64,000 nucleotides of DNA from assembly GCA_001870995.2 (NCBI GenBank), contig MLAV02000022.1, forward strand, positions 8,210 through 72,209, written 5' to 3'. This DNA is from Chitinophaga sp. CB10. GTDB lineage: Bacteria; Bacteroidota; Bacteroidia; Chitinophagales; Chitinophagaceae. Positions within the stretch are counted from its first letter, which is position 1, and the number at the start of each line of letters is the position of its first letter. Position numbers and translations under genes: made by a program. Positions 9,701 to 17,691 of the stretch are shown one piece after another. Below the pieces are notes generated by a model. The model saw only the letters and a program-made list of their open reading frames with translations, had not been told where the DNA came from and searched no databases.

Positions 9701-12343
9701 CACATAATCTGGGGAAAGAATGCCTGTCAGCAAAAAGCTATGGGCATATGCAGGTACTTCTTCTTTCGAAAAATAATTGTTACCGCCTTTTTTATTATTA
9801 ACAGTATTATCCTGGTTCCTGACATACTGAGAAGTGTTGGAAGCTAAGTCTCCATCACTTTTATTGATGGAAAATGTCAGGTCTTTTTGTTTAAAGTTAT
9901 ATACTGGAATACCATAGACATAACGCTGTCCTTCCGTGTTCAATACAGAAATCTCAGAAATATGATGAGGTTTCCTGTATCCCGAAACCCTGGATTCGAG
10001 GGTATATTTTCCTTCAAATCGATATGACTCCGGTGGGCCTGTCAGGTAAAAATCCTCCGGCTTGACATCAGTTCCCTTACACGTCATTTTGAAGAACAGG
10101 TTACCATATGTCGTGTGGTTATTGAACTTAACCTCTAACCGGTAATATTTACCTGCCTCCAATCTAACTGTATCTACCGGACGCTGATTTAGCTTAGTAT
10201 CCACTATCAAGGAATCATTAAATGACATATATACTTCATCATCAACATAGTTTGTGATAAGGTACTCTCCTGTCACAGGCGCTTTCAGCCATGATTTAAA
10301 AATGATGCTGCATGGATACTTATCACCAAACTGCACAGTATTTTCGACCTCATTGGGAGGAATAAACCCTGGTACCTTAATAGTAAGGCTATTAAGGTCT
10401 GACATTTTTGTAAAATTGATATCTTTAAATAACCTGACGCCCGCAAAATTTCTGGGTACCCATCCACCTTCATTATATATGTAGGCCACAAACCCATTCT
10501 TGTGATCCTCGTTATCCTGGGGGTAATCATCGCACGATTTTGTTGAGTAGATATTCAAATCATAGTTCTCAATATAAGTGGACAATCCCACGTGTTGCGC
10601 CTCTTCAGCTGTTAAATATGAAATCACCTGAGAGCGCCTGTCTCTCTTGTTTCGCTTCACATTGGCACTGGTAAGAGGGATGGTTTGCTTTTTTACACCA
10701 CCTTTATAGCGAATCAGATTATTCGTAGTACGAATATTGGCCGTATTGTTTCCTGTTAATTCCGGCACAAGGATATCATCCCCGCCCAGCGTTTCAAAGT
10801 ACTGCGGATTATTCACTGACATCTCACCTGGATTTCGCATATATACTGCTTCATAATCACGGTAGGAGTTCGAAAACGTCATAGTGCCAGCAGTAGGATT
10901 GCCGGATTTCCAGGCACGATTGGTGGTATTTGTATATACTTGCTCGAGATCGGCCTGTATCTTCGCCAGCGCGCCTGCCCCTATATCCAATGAGCCGGAG
11001 GAAGAGGTATTTCTTGTACTGTTATAGTGATCATATACATAACCGATATCATTCCGGTATGGCCTGAATACTCCACCGATACCTTCTCCTGCTATAGAAA
11101 AAACATCATAGGTATAGGAGGGCAGCCCAATACTACGTGAATCCATACTTGCAGGAATATCTCGCTCCCTGTTAAAATCCAGCAATACGTTTTCATTATT
11201 GTTAACATCGCCATAATGAAGATAGCCGTAAGCAGGGAGTATATTTGTCTGATCCTCTTTTGCGATGAACTGCTTGCTGACATAACCTGCCAGATTTAAG
11301 TTCACATGAGCTCCAAATGCTTCCGGCCCCATAGCAAATGACCCTGAGTAGGTATTTACTGTATATGGAATTTGTATTTCAGGAGTAAAGGAAGGATAAA
11401 CGAAAGACAGTGAGCTCGTTAAAGCCAATCCTGATCCTCCGTCGTCTGCCATAATCCCACGCTGCACTTTCTGTAACCTATCCGCCTTTATATTGCTACT
11501 GACACCGGCAGAATACTGCACAGACTTCATACCCTCCCGGCTCGAAAACGGCAAACCCAAGGACAAATAGCCACCAAAACCACCTTTATCCTGCTTCGCT
11601 TCCTGGTGTGATAAGAGAGATAATGAACCATTCAGGGAAAACCCATCCATACTACTCAAACTTGCAGTCAGCTTCCCTGTAAAGTCGCCCACACCGGCCG
11701 CATATGCCTTGGCTGACAAGCTAACACCCGCATCAAGTCCCCATCCCCTATAGTTGTTATATTTCACGCCAATATTTACAGGTACTTTCAGTGGAATACT
11801 GAAGATTTTTGAATTGAACCCCACACTGGCACCGATCGTTGTGCTAGGTTTCATATTTAGCGTCTTACTCACAGAGTCCCTGCCATCAAAATCATCCGGT
11901 AACCCACGCATATTTCTGGTGATGCTCCCCGGATTCAAATTCCATCCTAATCCCACCCAACTGGCTTCCTGATCCATAGTAATACCGCTGTTATATCCTA
12001 ATGTCAAGGGATACCCCCCTACATCAATTAGCGGGATCGTGTAATGAAAATCCCCTGAAAACAAATCCACCATATTATCAGTGCCAATTGAATGAAACGC
12101 GTCTGTTTCAGGCTGGGTTGGACCACCATCATTATCAACGGCAACAGGCAATACACTACTTTCCAAAGTCTTGGAAGGCGTTATATAAGGAGCTATTTCC
12201 TTTTTATCCCCCTTACCAACAGTATTAGGAAAAGTATTTTTTACGGATAATGCATAGGATGGCACTATAGTTTCAAAATACATCAATGCCAAAAGTGTTG
12301 ACGCTATTACTCTCTTTCTTTTTGCAGCTATAGCCAGTATCAT
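6755..12343 (-). CDS. Giant secreted protein with SpvB/TcB-like N-terminus and PA14-like domain
   Basis: This is the largest gene in the window (1862 residues). After a basic, signal-like N-terminus comes the segment YPLTLGYNSGITMDQEAS then WVGLGWNLNPGSITRNMRG, which recalls the shell-forming start of SpvB/TcB and RHS proteins (there: YSSG..GPFGLGWSLS...ITR). A PA14-like domain lies near residues 615-740 (SWLKAPVTGEYLI, VDDEVYMSFNDS, RLEAGKYYRLEVKFNN). The remaining two thirds are beta-rich, with hydrophobic-aromatic strands and many FxYN/HFxYxK segments. It is flanked by gaps of 33 bp and 27 bp from its operon neighbours. Function is inferred only: a secreted shell or adhesin-like component of an RHS-type system. 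Similar giant proteins are common in Chitinophaga-like genomes. Confidence 0.8.
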   Translation of the reverse strand: MILAIAAKRKRVIASTLLALMYFETIVPSYALSVKNTFPNTVGKGDKKEIAPYITPSKTLESSVLPVAVDNDGGPTQPETDAFHSIGTDNMVDLFSGDFHYTIPLIDVGGYPLTLGYNSGITMDQEASWVGLGWNLNPGSITRNMRGLPDDFDGRDSVSKTLNMKPSTTIGASVGFNSKIFSIPLKVPVNIGVKYNNYRGWGLDAGVSLSAKAYAAGVGDFTGKLTASLSSMDGFSLNGSLSLLSHQEAKQDKGGFGGYLSLGLPFSSREGMKSVQYSAGVSSNIKADRLQKVQRGIMADDGGSGLALTSSLSFVYPSFTPEIQIPYTVNTYSGSFAMGPEAFGAHVNLNLAGYVSKQFIAKEDQTNILPAYGYLHYGDVNNNENVLLDFNRERDIPASMDSRSIGLPSYTYDVFSIAGEGIGGVFRPYRNDIGYVYDHYNSTRNTSSSGSLDIGAGALAKIQADLEQVYTNTTNRAWKSGNPTAGTMTFSNSYRDYEAVYMRNPGEMSVNNPQYFETLGGDDILVPELTGNNTANIRTTNNLIRYKGGVKKQTIPLTSANVKRNKRDRRSQVISYLTAEEAQHVGLSTYIENYDLNIYSTKSCDDYPQDNEDHKNGFVAYIYNEGGWVPRNFAGVRLFKDINFTKMSDLNSLTIKVPGFIPPNEVENTVQFGDKYPCSIIFKSWLKAPVTGEYLITNYVDDEVYMSFNDSLIVDTKLNQRPVDTVRLEAGKYYRLEVKFNNHTTYGNLFFKMTCKGTDVKPEDFYLTGPPESYRFEGKYTLESRVSGYRKPHHISEISVLNTEGQRYVYGIPVYNFKQKDLTFSINKSDGDLASNTSQYVRNQDNTVNNKKGGNNYFSKEEVPAYAHSFLLTGILSPDYVDLTGDGITPDDLGTAIKFNYTKIAGRDSAYMWRVPYDSVANYNEGFKSDDRDDKASYVYGEKELWYLNSIVSKNYVAVFQLGSREDLMAITEDGHKLPNGVQPKKLEEIRLYSKAEFAAKGVNATPIKTVHFEYNYELCPGVNKPVRTNGKLTLKKVWFTYNGNKAANVEKDKRNAYVFHYSKNNPSYDHKSFDRWGNYKNSADNPNGLLNSEYPYALQDSAVMASNAAAWALDSIKLPNGGRLKINYESDDYAYVQNRKAAVMTAIAGLSSQVPQSLSDLKNHLYETFSGTSSDNLYVSFHVSKPVKSKEDIQNYYLRNINDTMFFRLNVKVPGDNHGEGYEYIPCYGFLEPGSYGYYNNGNTIYVKLRSVDIDGDEGGRFSPLANAAVQFLKVQLPSKAHPGSDVGDDVTGESAIKTIVAEFENIPEMIRGFGRMVRAKGQMKDLDLTRSFARLSDPTYKKYGGGHRVKSIVLYDHWNAMTGQKESIYGTAYQYTTTEKIGGKDVEISSGVANYEPVIGGDDNPFHTPIITKSRAGLLVPDITTYIETPLGEGFFPSPGVGYRKVKVFSIHNKKVKSLTGYKETCFYTSYDFPTIAVASEFDRSFSKMNYHPFLFDFLKFGAKNFLALSQGVKVELNDMHGKLKSEFTYAEGDDKPISSVTNYYHVDNEQQEFKHLNNKVLTMSPTGIIDSAFVGMDLELMADMKEQKTNTVGLKVGIGLDIVPTGFPISILNGYGAPQWEELAYKAASMVKVINRHGILDSMVVTQKGSKVVTKNLLYDSETGDVLLTATQNEFNDPVYSFNYPAAWVYDGMSGAYKNIGATIQNVTILEGKLVTSLSPNKVEDYFTSGDEILVYANVQVTDEGCNSKLATFPGTTEAWAIDANVLTGGAPDIYFLTREGKPITGYNMTLKIIRSGRRNITGSVGNVTMLRNPLMKNGSTYTLSIDETSGIINAAAAEFKQNWHVTDKKGQIIKCIFQ

Positions 12344-12376
12344 CTCAACTTAAATTAATTGGTATAGGGATGTGTA

Positions 12377-13462
12377 TTATTTCTCTTTTGTATAGGTAAA
12401 CTTGATCTGCCAATACTCATTCCGGGCGTTCCTGATACGGAATAAGTATATTTTTCCTGCCTTTACCTGAGGCATGCTTACAATGGGAACATCCAGTCTG
12501 TTGTTACCAGGTTGAATGGTAACCTTGTTTCTATATACCACATTATTCGTTTCCAAAGACAGTACTTCATAATCAACTGCAGCCTCGCCTGTTTCATTGC
12601 TGTATGCAAATTGCAATTGGTCAATACAATTGATAACTGCCCCATCCAATTGTTTCCTTAACTGCACATAGGCGCCGCCGTTATCTATCCCTGACTTACC
12701 AACCCCCTTCACCCTAAACGTCCAAACCTCCGCCTGCGCCGCAAACACAGTCCCATTCCTCGCCTTCACCGTCCACGCATACGTCAGCGCCGTATCCAGC
12801 GCCGTTGCTCCGGATGGATAGTTCGCAAACAAATCTTTCATATACGCTCTCCGGTACACCGGCGCATTCAGCTGCACCGCCTCCTCTGGCGACTGCCCCT
12901 CCCGCACATAGGTGAGCACCAGTTCATAGTTCAGGTCTTTAAACATATTTGCCGGAGTAGGAGGTAACCAGCTAAACTGCGGCCGGTCTGATTCAATCAG
13001 GCCCTTATTCTCCGGCATATTCAACAGCGGCGGACTCACCGGTTCCACCACAAACGGGATACAGTCTTCTCCCATCTGATGCTGCTTGTTATCGGACAAA
13101 ATCAAACTATAACAAGCCAGGTAGTTTCCCGCCGGCAACATCCCATTAGGGCTGCGATCCACAGAAGGAGAGAGGTATTCATATTGTATGGGTGCAAAAT
13201 CCGCAGCATTTAACTGCCGGGCGCCTCTGTTCAGAACAATCTCTCTGGTAATACCTGTCAGCACCGGTTGATTGGTCGTGGCATCCATTAAACGTACAGT
13301 AACGGTAACGCCAATGGGTGCTTGCGAGCCGGATACCAGTGCTATATTCCATAATTGGGCTTTTGTCAGCACTCCCGCAGGGGGTAACTGCGGCGTAATA
13401 GTCACCTGGGCTTCCGCACGTAACGCAAGAAACGCAATCAGCAGGTATAGGATCCTCTTCAT
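12377..13462 (-). CDS. Secreted protein with fibronectin-III-like domain
   Basis: The 361-residue protein has a signal peptide (MKRILYLLIAFLALRAEAQ). Residues 20-140 form a beta-rich domain (VTITPQLPPAG..., NAADFAPIQYEYLSPS). Residues about 150-250 look like an FN3-type module (DRPQFSWLPPTPAN, ALTYAWTVKARNG, EVWTFRVKG). A last beta domain ends KFTYTKEK. It lies 9 bp after the beta-barrel gene and 33 bp before the giant gene, so it belongs to the operon. The centre of the gene (about 12,700-13,060) is clearly richer in GC and in GCC/CGC-type codons than its 3' part and the genes downstream, which could mark a recombination joint. I do not know its specific function; a periplasmic or surface adaptor is plausible. 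Confidence 0.75.
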   Translation of the reverse strand: MKRILYLLIAFLALRAEAQVTITPQLPPAGVLTKAQLWNIALVSGSQAPIGVTVTVRLMDATTNQPVLTGITREIVLNRGARQLNAADFAPIQYEYLSPSVDRSPNGMLPAGNYLACYSLILSDNKQHQMGEDCIPFVVEPVSPPLLNMPENKGLIESDRPQFSWLPPTPANMFKDLNYELVLTYVREGQSPEEAVQLNAPVYRRAYMKDLFANYPSGATALDTALTYAWTVKARNGTVFAAQAEVWTFRVKGVGKSGIDNGGAYVQLRKQLDGAVINCIDQLQFAYSNETGEAAVDYEVLSLETNNVVYRNKVTIQPGNNRLDVPIVSMPQVKAGKIYLFRIRNARNEYWQIKFTYTKEK

Positions 13463-13471
13463 AATCTAATA

Positions 13472-15760
13472 TTAAAATATTTTGGTATAGGTCAATCTTC
13501 CTGTTTTATTTGGCACAAGCTGCTTGTTCACTCCCGGCACAAATCCTTTGTCGGCCATCAATACAAACTCCCCCACTTTTGGCACATTCAGCCGGGTATT
13601 GCCTGAATAACCAATTTGCTTATTCGCATATACAGTTTGATAATTATATACAATGCCTGCTCCCACCTCTAACCAACTATTAATGCGGTACTGCGCATTA
13701 CCATCCGCGCCATACAAGGCATAATCCAAATTGGCTGAAAGTGTAGCGCCGCCGGACAAAGTCAGCGATTTCAAAAACAAAGTTTGTGTAAATTGTAAAT
13801 TGCTGCTATTGAAGTACACAAAGCTACTGTCAGTCTGGCGATTATAAAACCTGGTAGCGGACAACATGGTATTCATACTTATACCCTTGCAGGCATAATT
13901 ATGACTGGCAGTGCCTACCAGCGTATAAAACATATTCTCCATAAACTTATCCTCCGCTAACTTCATCAGCTGGCTGCTCGGGTAATAACCAAGCGAAAGC
14001 ACAGGCCAGTTACGCCTCCGGAAAGTCGCCTGAATACTTTTAAAAATCGTTTTACTGCTATAACCCGTACTGTCAAAAATGTTATTAAATGCATTACGTT
14101 TAACCGATCCCGTTATAGTCAGCTGCTTCCTGAACAATGGCTGTTCAGCTTTCACCAGCCAGGCTACCTGCTGAGAACCGCTGGAATACAGGCTAAAAGA
14201 TTGAAAGTCCGGCCCCATCAGCTTATACATACCTGTAAATCTTGTCGCTGTTCGCGGCACATAGCTGAATCCTGAAACTGAAAATGCCTCATTGGAACGC
14301 TGACCCATCTGCGTCATACTGCCGCCAAGGCTCTGATGGCTGGCTGCACGGGCATAATAGGGAAGGGAGCTCTTGGCAACTTCACCCACGAGATAATTGT
14401 TACGGTTGATCTGCCAGCGGCCTTCCACAGATATCCCCATGATTTTATTATCCGGCGCCTGTGCATTCGTATTGGTGTTATAGTTATACACTTGTTTCTT
14501 GCCCGTATAAAAAGATACAATTACATTATTGCCTTCCTTTTGCCCGGCGCCCAAACGGATGATATTCAGGTACTGTTTCGGACGATTGGCATTCAAAACA
14601 TAATCCCGGAACCGGTAATCTACCGCCCCTGTGGCAAATGCTACATACCAACTGGGATTAAACTCCGCCTGGACTCCCGTGATACTGATATTCTTGGCGG
14701 TGAGCTCGCTATAGTCAACCATAGTCCGGCCAATCCCCAGAGATTTCATGGATAATAACAGCTTGTAACCCGGCGGCAAAATAGAATCAGGCAGGTTCAT
14801 GGATGCCAGACTAGTCAACATCTCTTCATCATTCTTACTATTTTTGATAGCTTCCAGCAATGAAGCCTTTTTGCTACCAAGTGCTGCCCGCTTTTTATTA
14901 TATAGTTTCTCTAAGCCGGTATATAACTTTTGGAGAGAATCAAGTTCCTTTTGCTTTTGTGCAAACTCTTCCCGCAGTAAAGCCACAGCACTATCCCTCC
15001 CGGCAGATACAATCTCCTTTTTATCAGGTAACTTCATGAAAGGCCTGGTAAATGTCGGCTTCTTCAGTCCCAGCCCGTCAAAAGCCAGGGAGTCCTGATA
15101 CCGCAGGTTGTAATCATGTTCCCTTGCCTCGACCATTCGTTGCTTCTGACGGGGGGCTGTAAACCAGCCCTTGAGCCGTTCTATTTTAGCCCAATCCACA
15201 TCCATCCTTGCTTTCAAGCTATCAACCTCACGCAGTTGCTTCAACTTACCAACATCCCACGACCTGGCCTTATCCAGCAACAGTTGTTTAAAATCGCGAT
15301 TGCTATACCGCAGGTTAATACCGGTCAGATTGCGGAATAACATAGAATTTCCTTTGCTGGTACTAAACGCCAGGTGAACCGGATATTGATTTTTAACTGT
15401 GATATCCAGGTTTGTCGTAAGTGTATGCTGATAAATATCCTTTTCCAGGTAAGGCGTATCGCTGTTGGATTGATAATATCCATCGTAAGTAACATTTCCA
15501 TGAACCTGTAATAACGGGATACGTTGTACTACAGGTGAAAACGCCACTGGTTTTCGTTCCCGGAGCGCCGGCAGATGGGTATCCCCCAATGGTCCCGCAT
15601 ATAAGGCAACAGGGATCTGGATCATTGTTTTACAACGATCCGAATGCACTGTATAGCACATTGTATCTATCACTTTTCTTGCTCCCGGAATCTCCTTCAC
15701 CTGCGCTGATGAACTCAGGATAGATAATAGGGATAATATCAGTATGGTTACGGTTCTCAC
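13472..15760 (-). CDS. Outer-membrane beta-barrel protein heading the RHS-like operon
   Basis: The 762-residue protein starts at a GTG (15758-15760) with signal peptide MRTVTILILSLLSILSSSAQ. No in-frame ATG upstream fits better. A helical, charged middle (about 170-330, with KQKELDSLQKLYTGLEKLY) looks coiled-coil. From about residue 350 to the end, alternating aromatic/polar strands typical of an outer-membrane barrel follow (SWYVAFATGAVDYRFRDYVL, QVAWLVKAEQPLFRKQ, YRINSWLEVGAGIVYNYQ), and the protein ends in KIF with a terminal Phe as barrels usually do. It is the first gene of the leftward operon, about 60 nt behind its promoter. It could be the surface anchor or exporter for the secreted proteins encoded downstream; that is inference from gene order. 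Confidence 0.8.
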   Translation of the reverse strand: MRTVTILILSLLSILSSSAQVKEIPGARKVIDTMCYTVHSDRCKTMIQIPVALYAGPLGDTHLPALRERKPVAFSPVVQRIPLLQVHGNVTYDGYYQSNSDTPYLEKDIYQHTLTTNLDITVKNQYPVHLAFSTSKGNSMLFRNLTGINLRYSNRDFKQLLLDKARSWDVGKLKQLREVDSLKARMDVDWAKIERLKGWFTAPRQKQRMVEAREHDYNLRYQDSLAFDGLGLKKPTFTRPFMKLPDKKEIVSAGRDSAVALLREEFAQKQKELDSLQKLYTGLEKLYNKKRAALGSKKASLLEAIKNSKNDEEMLTSLASMNLPDSILPPGYKLLLSMKSLGIGRTMVDYSELTAKNISITGVQAEFNPSWYVAFATGAVDYRFRDYVLNANRPKQYLNIIRLGAGQKEGNNVIVSFYTGKKQVYNYNTNTNAQAPDNKIMGISVEGRWQINRNNYLVGEVAKSSLPYYARAASHQSLGGSMTQMGQRSNEAFSVSGFSYVPRTATRFTGMYKLMGPDFQSFSLYSSGSQQVAWLVKAEQPLFRKQLTITGSVKRNAFNNIFDSTGYSSKTIFKSIQATFRRRNWPVLSLGYYPSSQLMKLAEDKFMENMFYTLVGTASHNYACKGISMNTMLSATRFYNRQTDSSFVYFNSSNLQFTQTLFLKSLTLSGGATLSANLDYALYGADGNAQYRINSWLEVGAGIVYNYQTVYANKQIGYSGNTRLNVPKVGEFVLMADKGFVPGVNKQLVPNKTGRLTYTKIF

Positions 15761-15772
15761 TTTATAACAAAG

Positions 15773-15816
15773 TCCTGTTCGGGCTAACTAATAAAACAAT
15801 CTTTCAGGTATAGGAT
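15773..15816 (-). promoter_or_regulatory. Conserved 5' leader element, copy 1
   Basis: Read on the minus strand, the transcript start region runs ATCCTATACCTG, then a variable AT-rich part, then AGTTAGCCCGAACAGGA. The same order of motifs occurs at 17071-17110 in front of the other secreted gene of this region. TCCT and AGGA at the two ends can pair. It begins a few bases after the predicted start site of the operon. Confidence 0.55.
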
Positions 15817-15825
15817 TCTCGAAAT

Positions 15826-15856
15826 CAAATGTAGGAATTGCGTATCAACATTAAAA
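15826..15856 (-). promoter_or_regulatory. Bacteroidota-type promoter of the RHS-like operon
   Basis: On the minus strand a perfect -7 box TACATTTG (15826-15833) is preceded, after exactly 19 bases, by TTTT (15853-15856) in place of the consensus TTTG. The predicted start is near 15820, giving a leader of about 60 nt before the GTG of the beta-barrel gene. No other good box lies between this point and the neighbouring gene. Confidence 0.6.
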
Positions 15857-15998
15857 CGAATGTTCATCATTTATTTAAATGCACAATACCATATTGTATT
15901 TCACAGAATATAAGATAAAATCGAACTTATCAAGGCTTCACATCATTCATCATATTTGAAGTTTTATTTTTTGAGAGATAAATTAGCGCTGCTATTTA

Positions 15999-16912
15999 TC
16001 AATTAAATAGTTTATTAATTAAGACTTCCAGCTCTTTAATCCGCTGCTCCAATGCCTCATTTTTTTGGCTGAGCTCCTGGACGGACTTAACTAATAACCC
16101 CACAGTACTGGCCTGATCTACCCCATTCCTTCCGGGAGTGGACATTTCTTCCGGTACCTCAATACCAAATTGCCGGATGGAGTATCCTGAGAAGACTCTA
16201 AAAAAATCTTCCATTCATCTGAATGATTCCCCCAGTATAAGCCACCGCTGTGTGGAATGCCGTTTTCGAAAATTAAATTACCAGCCTGGTCCCTCATGGC
16301 AATAGTATTAGGTTCGCCATTCACATTCGGATACCGCCCTCTCAGCAAATCCGCATCCAACCCCGAGGTCTCGCCATCATTGCCAGAATGCCACAATTGT
16401 CCATCTACACCATCATGCGACCTTACCCGTAACTGGCCATTATCAGCAAGATATAATGCCATTCCCCATTTATTCGGTATGTGAAAACCATAGGAGGGAT
16501 GACCATCGCTTTGGGCTCCATAATTACCCCTGGCAAATAATTCGTTCGCTAATACTGTCGCCTTGGTAGTAGTAGTCTTATTCTTCACCCAGATAGCCGA
16601 ATCTGTAGTCGCTCCGCGTGCTGACACGCTGGCCAGGGTTTCACCATCGGTAGGTACCCCCAGGAACTTCCGGACAGCAGTAGCATCTACCGGCCGGATG
16701 AAATTATCATAACCACCAAATAGGCGTGTAAGGTTAGCTCCGTTCTCTGTAGGTGCGTCAGTATTAAAATAAGTGGCATAGGCGTATCCATGCTCATCCC
16801 GTGCCATTATAGAGTTGATATATGGAGCACTGTCAGCCCGGATCTGATACACCTGCTGGGCATAGGAACTACTTGCAACGAACAGTAATAATATTAAACT
16901 ATGCTTTTTCAT
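15999..16912 (-). CDS. Secreted tail-fibre-like protein, interrupted by a -1 frame change
   Basis: The first frame (16912-16118, 264 residues) has signal peptide MKKHSLILLLFVASSSYAQ. Phage tail-fibre-like segments follow: ATVLANELFARGNYG, GMALYLADNGQLRVRSHDG, QLWHSGNDG and GGLYWGNHSDEWKIFL. Its last 27 residues look random. The -1 frame continues the protein with FGIEVPEEMSTPGRNGVDQ, ASTVGLLVKSVQELSQ and a coiled coil to the stop at 15999, which is the usual end of such proteins. The frames switch at T TTT TTA (16199-16205), inside a run of seven T. A -1 slip there gives about 304 residues (WKIFL-RVFSGYSIRQFG). It is either a programmed frameshift, a phase-variable tract, a mutation or a sequencing error. 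Its promoter and leader resemble those of the RHS-like operon. Confidence 0.65.
16199..16205 (-). promoter_or_regulatory. Canonical -1 slippery heptamer T TTT TTA
   Basis: In the zero frame the codons read ATT TTT TTA GAG, so the heptamer is in the correct phase for tandem slippage. After a -1 slip the next codon is AGA at 16199, exactly the frame that runs open to 15999. About 26 nt downstream, TCCGG and CCGGA can form a short stem. No strong pseudoknot is obvious. Confidence 0.45.
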
Positions 16913-17070
16913 AGGACAAAGGATTCTGAACCCACAAGCCGCTGGCCTGTGGTATCACATCACGTTGGCAAATACTTATTCCCTGAAAGTTGCCACCAGG
17001 TGGCAAATGATTTCACAGTTGATAATAGAATTTTTATTATAGTTACTTCTCACAGAATTAAACACTACAA

Positions 17071-17110
17071 TCCTATTCGGGCTAACTGAAAATTTCAATA
17101 GGTCTAGGAT
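17071..17110 (-). promoter_or_regulatory. Conserved 5' leader element, copy 2
   Basis: On the minus strand: ATCCTAGACCTATTG, then an AT-rich part, then AGTTAGCCCGAATAGGA. The ends TCCTA and TAGGA are perfectly complementary, so a hairpin at the very 5' end of the transcript is possible. It matches copy 1 at 15773-15816 in motif order and in distance from the promoter. Confidence 0.55.
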
Positions 17111-17121
17111 ATCTGCTGGAA

Positions 17122-17152
17122 CAAAAGTATAAATTCAAAGGAAGAAAACAAA
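17122..17152 (-). promoter_or_regulatory. Bacteroidota-type promoter of the tail-fibre-like gene
   Basis: TTTG (17149-17152) and TACTTTTG (17122-17129) are separated by exactly 19 bases on the minus strand, a full match to the TTTG-N19-TAnnTTTG form used by the Bacteroidota primary sigma factor. The predicted start is near 17116. Confidence 0.7.
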
Positions 17153-17367
17153 CAAAAAAACATAATTACAACTTGTGTGGGATATCTCCCGTCACTACTC
17201 ATAACTACTAGATAAGCAGAGAGTTATCACTAACAATTAAAATCCCTGTGGCACTTATTTACCCCGGTTTCATAGGTTAAAAAAGTAGACCTGCATCATC
17301 TGGAAGAAACCCCACTGCTACCTCCATTCAGTCCCTTCCCTGATATTTACCCATCAACTATCTCATC

Positions 17368-17691
17368 ATGGAAAAATCAACAGCACCCATCGGACTACGA
17401 CTCACCAATCAACTCACCAACCGGTTCTTTGAACTCAAATTCTTCAGCGTCGCCAACTTCGGCCGCGAAAAAATGGGACAAAGCATCTTCACTGACACCA
17501 GCATCAGCCGGAATCACTGCATGATCAAACTCGTAAAAAATGATTATTGGGTTATTGATGTAGGCTCCACCTTCGGCACCTTTGTAGAATCAGACGGAGA
17601 AGAGAAAGAATGTAAATCACTCGTACAGCTGCAAAATGGCAGCATCCTTAAACTGGCGAAAGTGCCCTTCTTAGTGGAGTATATCTACTAA
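17368..17691 (+). CDS. FHA domain protein
   Basis: This 107-residue cytoplasmic protein is little more than one FHA domain, a phosphothreonine-binding module. The hallmark residues are present: G32-R33 in NFGREKMGQ, S47-R48-N49-H50 in TSISRNH, and the D.GSTFGTFV loop (64-73), where the usual N-G-T reads F-G-T. No kinase or secretion domain is fused, and no Ser/Thr kinase gene is nearby, so its partner is unknown. The gene stands alone: its stop overlaps the stop of the converging gene on the other strand by four bases. The call is confident as a fold; the biological role is not visible. Confidence 0.85.
   Translation: MEKSTAPIGLRLTNQLTNRFFELKFFSVANFGREKMGQSIFTDTSISRNHCMIKLVKNDYWVIDVGSTFGTFVESDGEEKECKSLVQLQNGSILKLAKVPFLVEYIY

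Larger units (their letters stand above)
16913..17367. other. Gene-free spacer with promoter and conserved leader
   Basis: These 455 bases hold no convincing gene. On the minus strand a near-perfect promoter lies at 17122-17152: TTTG (17149-17152), exactly 19 bases, then TACTTTTG (17122-17129). The conserved leader, copy 2 (17071-17110), follows, and then about 160 nt of untranslated leader to the ATG at 16912. A small inverted repeat GGGA-TATC-TCCC lies just right of the promoter, without a T-run. Nothing clear was found as a promoter for the rightward FHA gene. Confidence 0.6.
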
